From positions 38,267,306-38,331,305 of the forward strand of contig OY744611.1 of NCBI GenBank assembly GCA_963556255.1: a DNA stretch of 64,000 bases, written 5' to 3'. Source of the DNA: Allolobophora icterica (taxonomy: Eukaryota; Annelida; Clitellata; Crassiclitellata; Lumbricidae). The translations under genes were made by a program, and so were the position numbers. Shown here one piece after another: positions 32,870 to 46,462 of this stretch. How positions within the stretch are numbered: position 1 is the stretch's first letter; each line of letters opens with the position of its first letter. The notes below the pieces were generated by a model. That model was not told the origin of the DNA, searched no databases, and worked only from the letters and a program-made list of their open reading frames with translations.

Positions 32870-33625
32870 CATTTTCCTACATGACAGTCCCTATTTTAAA
32901 GTCTACCGGATTTAAAACAGGGCTGTTAAATGGCCAAAAAGTAGGCGGGACGAAATAATGTGCTTCAATATGCTGTGACTCAGCAGTCTCCCGAGCTCTG
33001 TTCGTAAGAAAGCTATCCTGCTGGAAGATGAAATATTCCGTTATCTCACGAATGTCTGGCAAAACGCCCTGCATTAGTAGAACATATCGGTAATATTGTT
33101 CATTGACCTTAACACCAGGTTCGATGAAATGGATGTTCGTACGACCGAATGCAGAGACCCCACTGATACCATAAGAGATTTGCTAAAAGTTTGTCGAGTG
33201 CGCAAAGACGATTTGTTGAAACGTCCCACTTACTTGTACAGACGGATACGTAAATGCAATTGTTACTGGGTGCTGCAGTAAAGAAGTTTTCTCCATTAAA
33301 CCAGATGAAACTGACTAGGCCTGCAGCCTGCAGGATACAACCCAACAGCTGACTGGAACGATGGAATCTTGTTTGTTTGTTTACTTTGTTAGCCTCAGTG
33401 AGCTCTTGAGCGCGTCGTTTCTTTAAACATTGCAAATGTAAACCGCTCTTAAGATTCTCCTAACTGATGACTGGCTGATTCTTATTTCTCGAGCTATTTG
33501 TCTTTGCGTACGATGCGTTTGCGGCATGTATCTTCCTGGGTGAACACCACCTATATTCAACCGGTTCAACATCGTTGACCGTTCTGGCCGTTCGCGGGCG
33601 GCCGCTACCTGGTTGACGATGAAAA
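32870..33625 (-). pseudogene. Mariner-type transposase remnant
   Basis: Minus-strand pieces in different frames follow the order of a Tc1/mariner transposase: a helix-turn-helix part (RQPGSGRPRTARTVND, then a TRQIAREI-like stretch near 33480-33520), KKRRAQELTEANKVN, VSFIWFNGENFFT (first catalytic region, normally with Asp), then LPDIREITEYFIFQQDS (second Asp) and FWPFNSPVLNPVDFK (normally WPPNSPDLNP; the Asp there reads Val). Frameshifts and lost catalytic residues make it inactive. Terminal repeats could not be fixed, although GAGTCATAAAAAACGTGTCGCAC near 32590 may be one end. Confidence 0.8.
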
Positions 33626-34003
33626 GACCCAGTTTTTTATCTTTGAAAGAAGAGCATTTAATACACCAAGAGTTAGATGAAAAATATAGAAATGATCACG
33701 ATATTTCAATTTAATAACTGTTTCCACTGACTTGTTCCGTATTGATATAAGTACCTGCACATACTGTTCTACCCGTGAAAATGTTTATATCAGCATCTAT
33801 ATCCTGGTATAACTGACAGTAGTGTGCACCCATCTTCATAATGTTCAATGGTTTAAATAAGACGTAACTACGCACTCTCACATCTGACGAACAATTTGAG
33901 ACTGAATTTAGAAATTCCCGTTCATCTTCGATGTGATTTCAAGAAAAAAAGAAAATGTACATAAACTACCATACCATTGAGATTCAACTGAAGAGGTGAA
34001 AAG

Positions 34004-34135
34004 ACCAACTAGGTCAGTGCAAGACAACTGCAACTAGGTCAGTGCAAGACAGATGCAACTAGGTCAGTGAAAGACAGATGCAACTAGGTCAGTGCAAGAC
34101 ATTTGCAACTAGGTCAGTGCAAGACAAGTGCAACA
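34004..34135. repeat. 25-bp tandem repeat, five copies
   Basis: Unit CAACTAGGTCAGTGCAAGAC plus five variable bases. Just before it, 33626-34003 shows nothing supported. Confidence 0.95.
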
Positions 34136-34377
34136 AAGAGACAATTACTTAGTCGAAACACCAGCATACACTATATATACAGTGATGTTCGTATATATAG
34201 CAGTTGGTTAATATTTCTTTAAATCCTCTGCGGAATTTATCCTGTTTGATTTCTCACCGTCTATTTATCGCCTATTATACAGACATGTATTCACGATACA
34301 TACATACGTAGTTACATGCAAAACAAAATAAAGACCAGAAATGGTGGTTATTTTAACAGAGAACCAAACTACAAAGG

Positions 34378-34566
34378 CAGTGACGATGACGACGACGATG
34401 GTGACGATGACGACGATCATGACAAAGAAAATTATGATAATCACATTGATGATGAAGATGATGATGACGACGACAACGATGTTGACGATGAGAATGATGA
34501 TGATGATTGTATTGTATTGTATCTGAACATTTACAAAGCGCCTCTCACAGTGTTCGCTAATCAGAG
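34378..34566. repeat. GAT/GAC-rich microsatellite followed by dispersed LINE-tail-like fragment
   Basis: Imperfect GAT/GAC codon-like repeats to about 34508 give acidic spurious ORFs. They then meet GTATTGTATCTGAACATTTACAAAGCGCCTC, the family also seen at 162-240. Confidence 0.7.
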
Positions 34567-35017
34567 GCGAACACGTTGCTGTTGATATGATGATTCCGAC
34601 GACGAAAAATATGATAAAGACGATAACGATAGTAACGACAACGACAATGACTAATCAAATACCAGGAACAAATGAAAATAATGGCGAAAATAAATAAACA
34701 GAAGAATGAAAGAACGGAGCAGAGAATAAGAGAAGAAAGAAAAGGCGAAGAAGTCGAGGAGAAGAAGAAGAAGAGGTTGACAAGTGACCGGCGAACAACT
34801 GTCTCAGTCTTTCAACCGAAGAAAGGCACACCTGATGCCTGCTTATCTGTTTTATCCGTTGCTTTGTGTATATTTATATATATAACAGATTAAAAGTCTG
34901 ATAATATATATATATATACGTATATGAATATGACTGTCTATCTGTTCCGTTACCACAATCATGTCTTTCGCTCGTTGTTCGGCAAAAAAGAATCTAATTG
35001 CGCGTGGCCAATCCGTC

Positions 35018-35570
<553 letters not shown>

Positions 35571-35937
35571 CTCTCATCGGCCTTTAAATCACAGTCAATT
35601 GATTTCCTCCGTCGACGTGCGGCCTCAAGATGGCGTCCTCTGCTTCGGTCCGTAACGGATAATTTCGTATGCGATTAAACGCAATTCATGCACGATGAAA
35701 AGATGTTCTTGCCATCCGTTGCCAAGGTAACAATGCACGAAACCTTCTGATGAGATAGACAATGCCAGGAAACGGGATATGAGTAGGCACCGATTGTTCT
35801 AAGTCTATGTGGGGCCTATTACGGAAAATGAATTATTTTAAAGGCACCTGAATGTGCGTTGAGGTGATGTACGCAAAGACATTGTAACCTTTGATAATTT
35901 AAGCGAAGCAAGACAAGGTATGTCAAGGCAAATAAAT

Positions 35938-36018
35938 ATGTAAGGTAAGGTAAGGTAAGATTATTTAAGGAAAGTAAAGGAGAGATCAGTTATCGTAAGG
36001 TAATGTAAGGTAAGGTGA
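35938..36018. repeat. (TAAGG)n pentanucleotide repeat, imperfect
   Basis: TAAGGTAAGG units with decay. Not a telomeric motif. Confidence 0.75.
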
Positions 36019-36054
36019 AATAATGTCGAATTAAGTAAGTCGCAGGAATGTAAT

Positions 36055-36115
36055 CTCGTGTGCTATATACATGTAAGCTTATACATATATATTTCTATAA
36101 TATATCTATCTATCG

Positions 36116-36212
<97 letters not shown>

Positions 36213-36220
36213 CACACGAG
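36055..36220. repeat. (TA)n tract bounded by a 15-bp perfect inverted repeat
   Basis: CTCGTGTGCTATATA (36055-36069) and TATATAGCACACGAG (36206-36220) are exact complements around about 95 bp of pure TA, so the whole segment can form a long hairpin or cruciform. A SINE fragment in minus orientation (GAGCCTCTCCTTTGACGGTTACTGT) follows from 36218. Confidence 0.9.
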
Positions 36221-36899
36221 CCTCTCCTTTGACGGTTACTGTGAATGGACCACGATTAAGTCTTTTTAACTTTTTACCTTTTTTATGCAGCGGCTATTTA
36301 TTTCAGGAACTTACTCGATGAGCATACTGCAGCGAAGAGCCTGGAACGGCGCTATAGTAAGTGTCGAGACACATACACAAACACAAACCTTCGGACAACC
36401 TCAGACCTCGTGTCTGGTCGGGCGTGGATTACGCACAGGCGTCTTCTGATTAGGAGTGTCTTAAGTAATTTTACTGATTCAGCCACAGACGCCGTCGGAG
36501 ACTTGTTTAGAGTGGAATTTCGCAGATCAAGTAAAGTTTTGCGTCCAGATTAAACGCAACACGATCGAAGCTTTCCAAAGATCGTGTGGCACTTGGCACC
36601 TCTGAGAGGGTTGAAATGGACGCTGTATGCCTACATATTCCTATGCATACATGCGTACGTAGACTGCAGGGCGTTCTGTTAATGTGAGCTTTTCCGTTTA
36701 ATGGGAGAAATACATAGAGATCAGCAAATCAAAGAGATTTCGTGTCGACTCTCGTAGGTTGTTTACAACAGCCTAGAGTTACATACGCGATAGTATACAA
36801 GGACCGGCGTCACAACAGAACAATACAATGAGACACAATGAAATACAATGCATTATAACACAATACACTATGAAATATTAATATGGTTAGTCGTCATAA

Positions 36900-37055
36900 T
36901 TTATTATTGTGCATTTATTAAGCGCCACTCTCTAATTACCAAGCATCAATCAATTGTGATTGAAGGACTTGCTCTTGGTCCGTACACAGTAACCGTCAGA
37001 GGGGAGCCTCGAACACGCGTACTCTCTGCGTTACAAGGCGAGGGCTCTAGATAAT
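36900..37055 (-). mobile_element. tRNA-derived SINE, 5' partial
   Basis: In minus orientation: a partial tRNA-like head (GCCTTGTAACGC...GTGTTCGAGGC), a body with CGGTTACTGTGTACGGACCAAGAGCAAGT, and an end TTAGAGAGTGGCGCTTAATAAATG with AATAATAA. Matches the copy at 47298-47441 and the 3' end at 19790. Confidence 0.7.
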
Positions 37056-37360
37056 GCAACACAATATATGCTATGCAACAAAAAGCTTAACAATACAATA
37101 CAATACAGCATAATACAATAAAATGAATGTGACAGAGTATTCTTTCACATCGAATCGTAACATATCATAGGGCCTACCATTACAATATATCGTACTCCTT
37201 ATGTCAGTGTATGCTCTATTTTAGCGCTGCATTGTATCGAAATTTTGCGTTGCGCGTACAAAGTCTAAGTACTTCGGCAGTTTAGGTCCATAATTTATGA
37301 CAGTTTTCTCTGACCCGACGAAAATAATATGGTCAGATTATTGAATACGATGGAGTCTAC

Positions 37361-37503
37361 CGGTACCGGATTTAGACTTGGTGAGGCCCTGAGCAACATA
37401 AAGCTTGAAGGCCCCTTGTTAAAAAATTACAATTATTTTCAAATGAATTCATTTACTCAGGCGACATGGAATTTGCTACCAAAGCCGTTTAAAAAGTTCT
37501 ACG
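37361..37503 (-). mobile_element. hAT-type MITE fragment
   Basis: In plus orientation it starts CCGGATTTAGACTTGGTGAGGCCCT and continues AAGGCCCCTTGTTAAAAAATTAC then CAAATGAATTCATTTACTCAGG, the reverse of the 26042 element with an internal deletion and no far end. Confidence 0.75.
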
Positions 37504-38219
37504 TAATATCTGTTTGTCTATATCTACCTGTCTTTTCTATTATTTTTATTATTGCAAACTTTTAACGCGCGCAAGGTCACACAGAAAATGCGAATCATAT
37601 GCTTTATATTAGATCCAATGATATATTGTATTGCTATATACATTGTAGTCCTATGAATACATTCATATTGCTTTAACCACGCCTATCATATTGCAACATA
37701 TATATATACATATATATATATATATCACGCCTATCATTTTGCAACATATATATATATATATGTATATGGGTGTGTGTATATCCATGTATGTGTATATGTG
37801 CGTGAATGACTGACAGAGGTAGATACGTACTTGATGTCCGGAACTAAAACTGAAACAGAATTGATTGGTTTTTAATATCTCGGACAAGATGACTGCGCAT
37901 TAGTTCTTCGGAGAAGGACTTTCCGAGAACTGCCTCTGGCGCACCATAAAGCCGACGGAAGACATGCTGAGACGGTCAGTTGATGAATGACCTATAGTGC
38001 CAGGGAGACGGCGACCGTACACTGCCCCCCCCTCCCTCCCTTCGACTGACTCGGTCGTCGAGGTCCCAAGGTGTTGTCCTCGCTGTGCCATGCGCCACTG
38101 TATTATACGAGACAGAAGCACATGTCGCTGATGGAAATCAGACTTTAAGAACCACATAAGTCACAGAGACGTGTCAGTGTTTTTGAGACTTACTTAAAAT
38201 GCGCTATGTTACGTGCTTT
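37504..38219. other. Intronic stretch without recognised gene
   Basis: Contains a second GCGCGCAAGGTCACACAGAAAATGCGAATC copy near 37566 and two similar ATATCACGCCTATCAT...GCAACATATATATA blocks at 37676-37765. No coding feature. Confidence 0.45.
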
Positions 38220-38345
38220 GATACATACATACATTTATACGTTCGTACGTACATACATACATACATACATATGTATATATATGTATGCATGCATAAATAC
38301 ATGAATAGTTGCATACAGACATGCATACATACATACATACATACA

Positions 38346-38376
<31 letters not shown>

Positions 38377-38521
38377 GTACGTTCGTACGTACATACATAC
38401 ATACATACATATGTGTATATATGTATGCATGCATACATACATGAATAGTTGCATACAGACATGCATACATACATACATACATACATACATACATACATAC
38501 ATGCATACATACATACATACA

Positions 38522-38555
<34 letters not shown>

Positions 38556-38600
38556 CATATATGAATGCATGCATTCATTCATACATACATTCACATGTAA
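38220..38600. repeat. (ATAC)n microsatellite with an internal duplication
   Basis: The segment ATGAATAGTTGCATACAGACATGCATAC occurs at about 38301 and 38441, and ACGTTCGTACGTACATAC occurs near 38239 and 38379. This indicates a roughly 140-bp duplication inside the array. Confidence 0.9.
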
Positions 38601-38819
38601 ATATATACAGTTATACACGTATACGTAAGTACATACAAACAAACACATATGTATAAAAACGCATCTAAATACATAAACTAACGCAGTTCAAATACGCGAT
38701 GAACTCTTTCCATGCAGTCAATTATCACCAGGCAAATAAGTTTCGTGACTTGTGAACTTTCTACACTTCTCGGTAGCTGCAGCCTGTTTCCAAGACAGTA
38801 TAATCTAGTAGAAATTAAA

Positions 38820-39245
<426 letters not shown>

Positions 39246-39519
39246 TTCAAGAAGTATTTTTTCCGATCCTCTTGGGTGTTTGAAAACAATTGTCGTTGAC
39301 CATCACGATGTCACGCACACACATCAAGTGCACCACACTATTTTGCTAATTACGAGCAGTCACGTATTGCGCACCTCTGACCAGTGGCTGACTGTAGCAC
39401 TCCGCTGCACATGTTCACCACGCAACAACCAGCACTCAATCTGTTAACACCAGCACGTTACTAATAATGTCACCACAAACATACTGTTATAATATTACTA
39501 ACGTCACAACCTCTGATTT

Positions 39520-39861
39520 CAGCGCCGTAGCGAGGGGTGTTCCAGCGGTGCCATGGAATATGACGCTACTGAAGAGGAGCGTGCAAATTTTGAGACGGAA
39601 TGATTCAATTATTAAACTAATTGCTTTATCTTGAAATATAATATCCATTTAAAAGCAAAAAATGTGATAAAATTAAGTAATTACAAATGAAAGTGAATAT
39701 ATAATATTGATAGATAGATACCTTATTTGTCGTTTAAACATATTTATAGTAAATATTATATTCCAGATAACAGATTTTGTCGTTATTGGTTAAGTTGATC
39801 TTTGGTGGGGGGGGATATTTACGCTTGGCACAGAGAGCAATTATAGCTTGCTACGTTCCTG
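39520..39861 (+). repeat. Dispersed repeat copy 2 (CAGCGCCGTAGCGAG-start family)
   Basis: Homologous to 707-1093 in the same orientation with scattered substitutions and small gaps. Confidence 0.6.
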
Positions 39862-40000
39862 GCAAGGATTCTATATTTAGAGGATTGGTTACTCGTGAAG
39901 AAAACGTTGTACTTCCGGCAGCGGGGAGATCGTGGCGACATCTGTCGTCGCGGGTGTACGTGTCTCGAGAGAGGTAAAGAAGTTTACAGACGCGATGTGA

Positions 40001-40704
40001 TGTTCAGGTATTAATTGCACGAATTCTAGAAAGAAGAATCCCGGATTATCTTTTTTTCAGTTTCCAAAGAACCAAGAAAGGTAAATGATAATAAGTCTAT
40101 AGATATTGTTTTTAATTACTGTAATTTAAGTAGTCTAAATTGTGGAAACATCGTTGGGCATTGCGAAGCTATAGACCCATGTTTACCTGCAGTCAATGGC
40201 ATCTGACATTAATTCGCAAAGAAGAAACCTGCGTTGTGTTTGCCTTAACTTTCCCAGTAACAAGTTAAAGTAAATGATAAGTAATTTATAAGTAAAATAA
40301 ATTTCAGGTAATGTGAACCTCAGAAATATGCACTTTTTGCGTCGTATGATAAGGCCTAGGCCTATGGCACATCGAACATCTTCAAACCACAAAGCAATCG
40401 TACAATCAATGTAGTGAAACATTTTGTGGATAACATATTGGGTTGATTTTTACTCTGGTAGGCCTAATGAAATATTTTGCGTTACTTGTCTGTAAGAAAG
40501 TTTACTTTGCGATACGTGTTTGGCAGATGCAGGCGGTGGGTGCAGTTATGTCGACGTCAAGATCTAATCAAACGAACTGCTGCGTATCTATCTGTAAGCT
40601 ATGGACTGTGCGCCGACCATTTTGAGGAGAGCCATTTCATGGGCTTTTGGATTTCATCATCATCATCATTGTCGTTATCGTTGGTGACTGTTATACCGTC
40701 TTAA
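40001..40704 (+). pseudogene. THAP-domain gene fragment, two exons, 5' nonsense
   Basis: Exon 1 (40001-40080) reads CSGINCTNSRKKNPGLSFFQ then FPKNQE and splits an Arg codon at AG|GTAAAT. Exon 2 starts at 40527 after TTTGGCAG and continues RCRRWVQLCRRQDLIKRTAA, then SYGLCADHFEESHFM. Together this is a THAP DNA-binding domain: C-X4-C ... W ... C-X2-H with the FPK and HF motifs. The join across a 446-bp GT-AG intron is exact in phase. In frame just before the first Cys is ATG TGA, so the natural start is broken, and after HFM the text degenerates into a Ser-rich ATC repeat and a stop at 40704. THAP domains occur in P-element-type transposases and in host transcription factors. Which this was is unknown. 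It is antisense to Cav3. Confidence 0.65.
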
Positions 40705-42388
40705 ATAATTAGTGTAGAATATTTATAAACAGTTAAAAACAGTGCTTGATTCAAATTTATTACATGTTTGTTACATCTGTCTGCACAGGTAGGCCTACAC
40801 TTAAGCATTGGCTCTGAACAGTATACTGTACAAATTTATAACTCAGTTAGTGAAAGCTTTAATTATAAAAACTTTTGTTCCTAATGACTTGTGTGTTTTG
40901 CAATGATCTGAAATAGTAATAAGTATTGTGTCTATAGGCCTATTGTATTAAATGTTCTTAGTTGAATAAAGAAACTAGGCCAAGCACAAAAGGCCTGTAG
41001 TTATGTGTTGCAAAGAATTTAACAATTTAATCAAGAATTGCAAAAAAGTCGAACTTGTAACTTTATATTAAGTAGTAGAATTCTAAAATAATGGTGTAAA
41101 GTAATGCAAATCTTCCAGATCACTATAAAGACCAACATTTCAGTCGATGGAGTGACACTTAATGAACAGTTATCAACAGATCAGTCATTGCTTCACAATC
41201 TCAGAAACTATCATATAAAGACACTGTTTAAGATGCTGGCAAAGTGCAAGAAGTTGAGCAATGCTGAGCATGGTTAGTACTTTGATGGTATCCATTCACA
41301 GAATACTATGCTGTATTGGCGAACTCGGCTCTCCATCCACCTGAGTCAGTCAATTAATAACAAAGTGCTTTGGAGATGGTTAAAAAACTAAAATGTAGGG
41401 AGCCTATACCATGTTTCTGGATTGCAGTCATAAATACTTCAACCCCAATACTAAGGTTTTTTTAGAAACGGCCATAAAGACAAGCAATAATGAAGTTAAT
41501 TTTACCTAAATATATGTTGACAAAACTGTCAAGAGATTGTGCATTCTTCAGTGGTCAGTAAAACTGTACCATGCAGTCATCCAGAGACTGCAAAAACATT
41601 TGCTAAATCCCCCTTGTGGAGGACTGTGGTACACGCTGTTGACTCCCAATGTGGACTGCAGCTGGTTTGGTTATATGCAAAGCCTTTAGATCAGAATCAG
41701 ACTGGGAGCAGAGTTAATAACTGACTAGGCTAGGCCTACGCCCTGGCTAACACGTTGGGACACTTAGCATCAGATTGTGTAACCGTAGGCCTAATCAACA
41801 TTCGACACACACACACACACGTCTAAAGAATTGAGAGTGTGAGTCCAATTGTGGCATGTTTGCGTACTGCAAAAGTTCTGCAAAATTAGCTTTAAAATTG
41901 AATAAAATGTTATATATGTTGTAACAGACAATACAGCATATATTAAATATAATTCCTCTACACAGCAATTGTTTATTAATTAATAAATAATTATTCGTCG
42001 ATTTTCTTCGCAGAAAGCGCATTGCATTTGCTATCTAAACACGAAGTTCTACGCCTTTGTCGCTGGAGGCGCCACGCTCCATGGACCAATAACTTGTCCA
42101 ACGGCCTTACATAAGGAGTTTCCAGTCCTTTGTATAGAGTCCTTGGTTCCTGGACATGGTATAGTCTTTTGATTTTGAATGCTCGTCTTGTAACCGGAAA
42201 CTGTGTTTCTTCGACTCTGAAGAGACCTGAGCAAACCCTATTCATGGTTGATTCCACGATATTAAATAATAAATGCAGAAATAATAACAATATGTTGTTC
42301 TCTCCGGGATATTCCCACCGTAGTCTTGACCTTCCTGAGATGGCGTTACAGACAATAATGATCAAAATTTCAACTGCAATTAACTTAT
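40705..42388. other. Intronic stretch, possible decayed continuation of the THAP element
   Basis: Six TAGGCCTA palindromes fall at 40370-41790. Around 41100-41280 a plus-strand frame reads ITIKTNISVDGVTLNEQLST but soon stops. I cannot tie it to a family. Confidence 0.35.
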
Positions 42389-42607
<219 letters not shown>

Positions 42608-42895
42608 ATAATAGTAAGAGAAAATCATCTAAGTCCACTGGTATTCTGCCCATATACGGCACTTGGCCTTCGAAACTCTTGACCCAATTAATCACGAATG
42701 CTTTCTTCAACGCACCTTGGCCACCGTCTTGAGCCGATAACTGGAGACGATACAGAGAAACTACATTTCTCTACCAGCGCCTATCAGTTACCAGCCAACG
42801 CTTCAACGCAATCGCTTTTCACAGCACTTTCGTCACGCAGCACGATATCAACGAAAACCAGTCATCCATAAAAATGAAGTAACAATAGCGATAAC

Positions 42896-43187
<292 letters not shown>

Positions 43188-43327
43188 TACATTCATAATA
43201 ACAACTGACACTGTACTAGTTCTAATTCTCGTGTTCAATCTGATGCTACCAGCCACTTCCGCTAATACAAGAACTGATGTTGATCTGCCAATGCATGCAT
43301 GCGGAGGCTGTTTACAGTAGTACTCAC

Positions 43328-43573
43328 CCAGCAAAGACGATGAACATGTCGAGACAGTTCCAGGCCTCGGCCAGGTAAGTGTCGCGGCCGATCAGTCCCA
43401 TTGCCAACACTTTGACGCACATCTCGAACGTGAAGAAGGCAAAGATGAAGTGATCGAAGACTTGAAGGACTTCACATCGTGTCGTCAGGCAAAGACTGTC
43501 GCTGCAAGGCTCGTACATTCCCAGAGTCAGGCAGTTGAGCAGAATTATGCTCATGCTTATCCGTTCAAACCAA
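43328..43573 (-). CDS. Cav3: Cav3 exon: domain I S1-S2-S3
   Basis: A 246-nt exon is read on the minus strand from a TTATTCAG acceptor to a GG|GTGAGT donor. It encodes [20 protein letters not shown] (S1), a cysteine-containing extracellular loop [17 protein letters not shown], then [20 protein letters not shown] (S2) and [16 protein letters not shown] (S3). Order and motifs (WFERIS, LNC.TLGMY, CLDMFIV.AG) match T-type domain I. The first base completes a codon from an exon further right, where the family has NPWFER, so Met-initiated translation should not be assumed here. The next exon is 22 kb away at 21285. Confidence 0.95.
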
Positions 43574-43844
43574 CTGAATAACGATGTTAAGGATCCTCTG
43601 TCGACAGCCTATTGTGTGGCTATACGTCAAATACAATAGACTTCATTGGTTTAATGTGTGCGCTGTATTGTTTCCAACGAGAATCCTATATAAAATTTTC
43701 AAGGCTGTTGTTGACAGATATTAAGAACTGAGGTCGAATGTCGACAAAAGCCGACATGAAGAGGTAGAAGGTTGCATTGTTAAGTTGTTCAAATAGCAGA
43801 CAATTGGTTGTCTATCTTAACTGAAAGAAACACTTGTTGGTTTA

Positions 43845-43846
<2 letters not shown>

Positions 43847-43903
<57 letters not shown>

Positions 43904-43926
43904 TGTGTGTATGTGTGTGTGTGTGT
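43847..43926. repeat. (GT)n microsatellite
   Basis: About 38 GT units with two interruptions. Confidence 0.97.
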
Positions 43927-44389
43927 CACTTTGATACATGTAGAAATGGAAAGAACCCTGTTTTATGCGTAGCAGTTGAAGCAAAATAAGAGATTGACAG
44001 GTTTGCTCAGAGAGTGAAACGTTCAAGACAAGAGATAAATCAGAGATAGGAGGAATGACTAAAAACAAAAGAGGCGATAGAAAAAGAGAAGATTTGATGT
44101 TTAGCTAATGCTATTAAATGAGAACGATTTGTAGAATCAAGAGCATCAACGAACCATTATATGGTAGTGCGGATTAAGTTCCTCGAAGTATTAATCGCGA
44201 GCAAACGAACTTCCTCGCTATAGGTGTCCAGAGGCCAAGATGGCGGCTGTCTGTGCGTGTGCCCATATTTGTCGATTTTGATAGATTAGTTTTTTATATT
44301 AAGATTTTTATCGCATAGGTCAAGGCTAAGAAAAAAGTGAAGTCACTAGCACTTCATAATCTTGGCTGCCTCTTGAAGTTAACTAAGGA

Positions 44390-44661
44390 CATGGGCGTCT
44401 GCAGGAATTTTTCTAGAGGGGGAGGGGCAAAAATTTCTAGGGGAGAAATTTTCTAAGGGGAACAATTTTTGTAGGGGAGCAAAATGACGTTTTTTGCATA
44501 GAATAGCTGACTTACCTAAATTATAATTAAGTGTCTTTTAACATTGAAATCGTGTTGGGACTGTTGGAATAATCATAATAATCAAAAGATTTTAGTTTTG
44601 TAAAATATTTTCAAAATCCAGGGGGCAAATGCCTCCTTGCACCACCCTCCGGACGCCCATG
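44390..44661. mobile_element. hAT-like MITE (272 bp) with 8-bp target duplication
   Basis: Ends CATGGGCGTCTGCAGG and CCTCCGGACGCCCATG are inverted repeats. Flanks ACTAAGGA (44382-44389) and GCTAAGGA (44662-44669) match 7 of 8. The interior has repeated TTTCTAGGGG-like blocks. Confidence 0.82.
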
Positions 44662-46045
44662 GCTAAGGAACTGTTTTCTTCCACATGTAAGTGTGTTTAA
44701 TGATCGATACCTGGAATAGCTGTACCAAGCGATCAATGGCTGTATGGAGGTCAAACGGTTAACACCCAATGACGCCCTACTTCAATATCTCAAACACACA
44801 AAAATTCAGACCAGATTAGCCACCGAAAAGTGGTCCAGGGTACACCTAACTACGGTCGGCGCTGACATGACCCTGGACGGGCTGACTTCCTTCAAATCTG
44901 CCCTCTTGCCCGCTTCCCTATCCCGACGTCTGTCACTCCCATCCTCCCCTCCCACTTCGCCCACCCGCCCGCCCACGTAGTCGACCGCACACGTCAAGAG
45001 CGGCGGAGTGACTGCAGAAACAATAGGTTGAAATATTTATGTAGCACCGTGACTTTTCTTGCGCTAGAAGTCGTCAATTTCTTATCCATTATGCGATAAA
45101 TAGTCTCAATGATATGCAGCAGGATATGTGAGATCGTGCCGACCGTGCATGAAATCCAGATAGTCACAGATTCTTTGGCCTATTCACATAGCCTATATAT
45201 TTATGTAATATATATATGTGATGTATTTGTGATATATTTATATATACTCATATCATATGTATAGCTACATCTATCTTCTTTCATGCACAATATGTACTAA
45301 AATAACTGTGTGTAAAAATTCAAATGCGGACTTCCGCATTGGGAATGATCCCTGTGTACGCATTGATTCGAAGTTGCGTGATCCCTTGCTCCCCCTTCTT
45401 TGTGGATGCTCTCAATGGAAGACACGCTTGTAGGGCCTCCCAGTCACAGTGATCGGGAAGACTTGGGAAGCCTTACGAACGGGGCAACATTTCTCTTCTG
45501 GGTCGCTGACATCATAGTTAGATGACTGTGGATACAAATATAATAACGATTATAGGCCTAAGCTTCGTTTAGTAAAAGTGGGAATGTTTGTATAGATTTT
45601 CATCCTGTTACAGCCCTTATGCATCTCAGACATTTTCTTCCTCTTTCTCTGTCACGTTCCTATGTACCTCTCTCCCGCTGTCCCTTTCTCTTTCTCTCCC
45701 TGTCTCTCCGTATCTCTCCCCATCTCTTCCCTTTTTCTCTCCTTTTCTTCCTCCCTCCCAAATTTTTTAACCGATCAGCAGTCTAGGGTATAACCTGCAG
45801 CGCCATGTCAAGAGAACGCCATGAAAACCTTCTTCAGTTCACACATTCTCTCCACCCTTGGAGCCTCTATCCTCTGCCCTTATATATCATCCTTTTCATT
45901 TAAACATGAGGTATATCGTCCAATGGTATCAAATCACCGTAAACTGCAATCATATTCTACTGAATAGGTTACCTTTTTACACAATCTGCAGCGAAATAAG
46001 AAGAGAGGTCTTTGTGAATAAGCATATCGAAAAATAAGTTGCGAC

Positions 46046-46462
46046 CATAGGCGCCGACTTTTGCTTTTGTCTCTGGGTGCCTGGGTCTTACCTCCTCCCT
46101 TCTCCCTTCCCCACTCTCCTTAGGTAGGTGAATTTTAGCGGATTTAAGGAGAAAGAAAATTGTTTTCTTGTCAAAGGTTAGGAGGTTAGAAAAAGTATTG
46201 GAAATCGGTGACGACGTTCCAGTGTTATTTTTTATTTTACAAAATTATTAATAAATAAATAATTTATTTATGTACGAGCTGTGCAAGTAAGATCGTGCAA
46301 TGTTGGGGTATTTGTGTTGCAGTTGTTCTTCTCAAGTTGTGAGATTACTTAGTTGTACAAAATTTGAATTTAAGGTCCGAATTCTTCTGGGTGGCAGGCA
46401 CCCACTGAACTTTCTTTCTGGGTGCATTGGCACCCAAGGCTCCCAAGAAGTCGGCGCCTATG
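46046..46462. mobile_element. hAT-like MITE (417 bp) with perfect 8-bp target duplication
   Basis: Ends CATAGGCGCCGACTT and AAGTCGGCGCCTATG are a perfect 15-bp inverted repeat. GTTGCGAC flanks both sides (46038-46045 and 46463-46470). No coding sequence. Confidence 0.92.

Noticed and set aside
35938..36018. Interstitial telomere repeat
   Set aside because: The unit is TAAGG-like and irregular, not TTAGGG.
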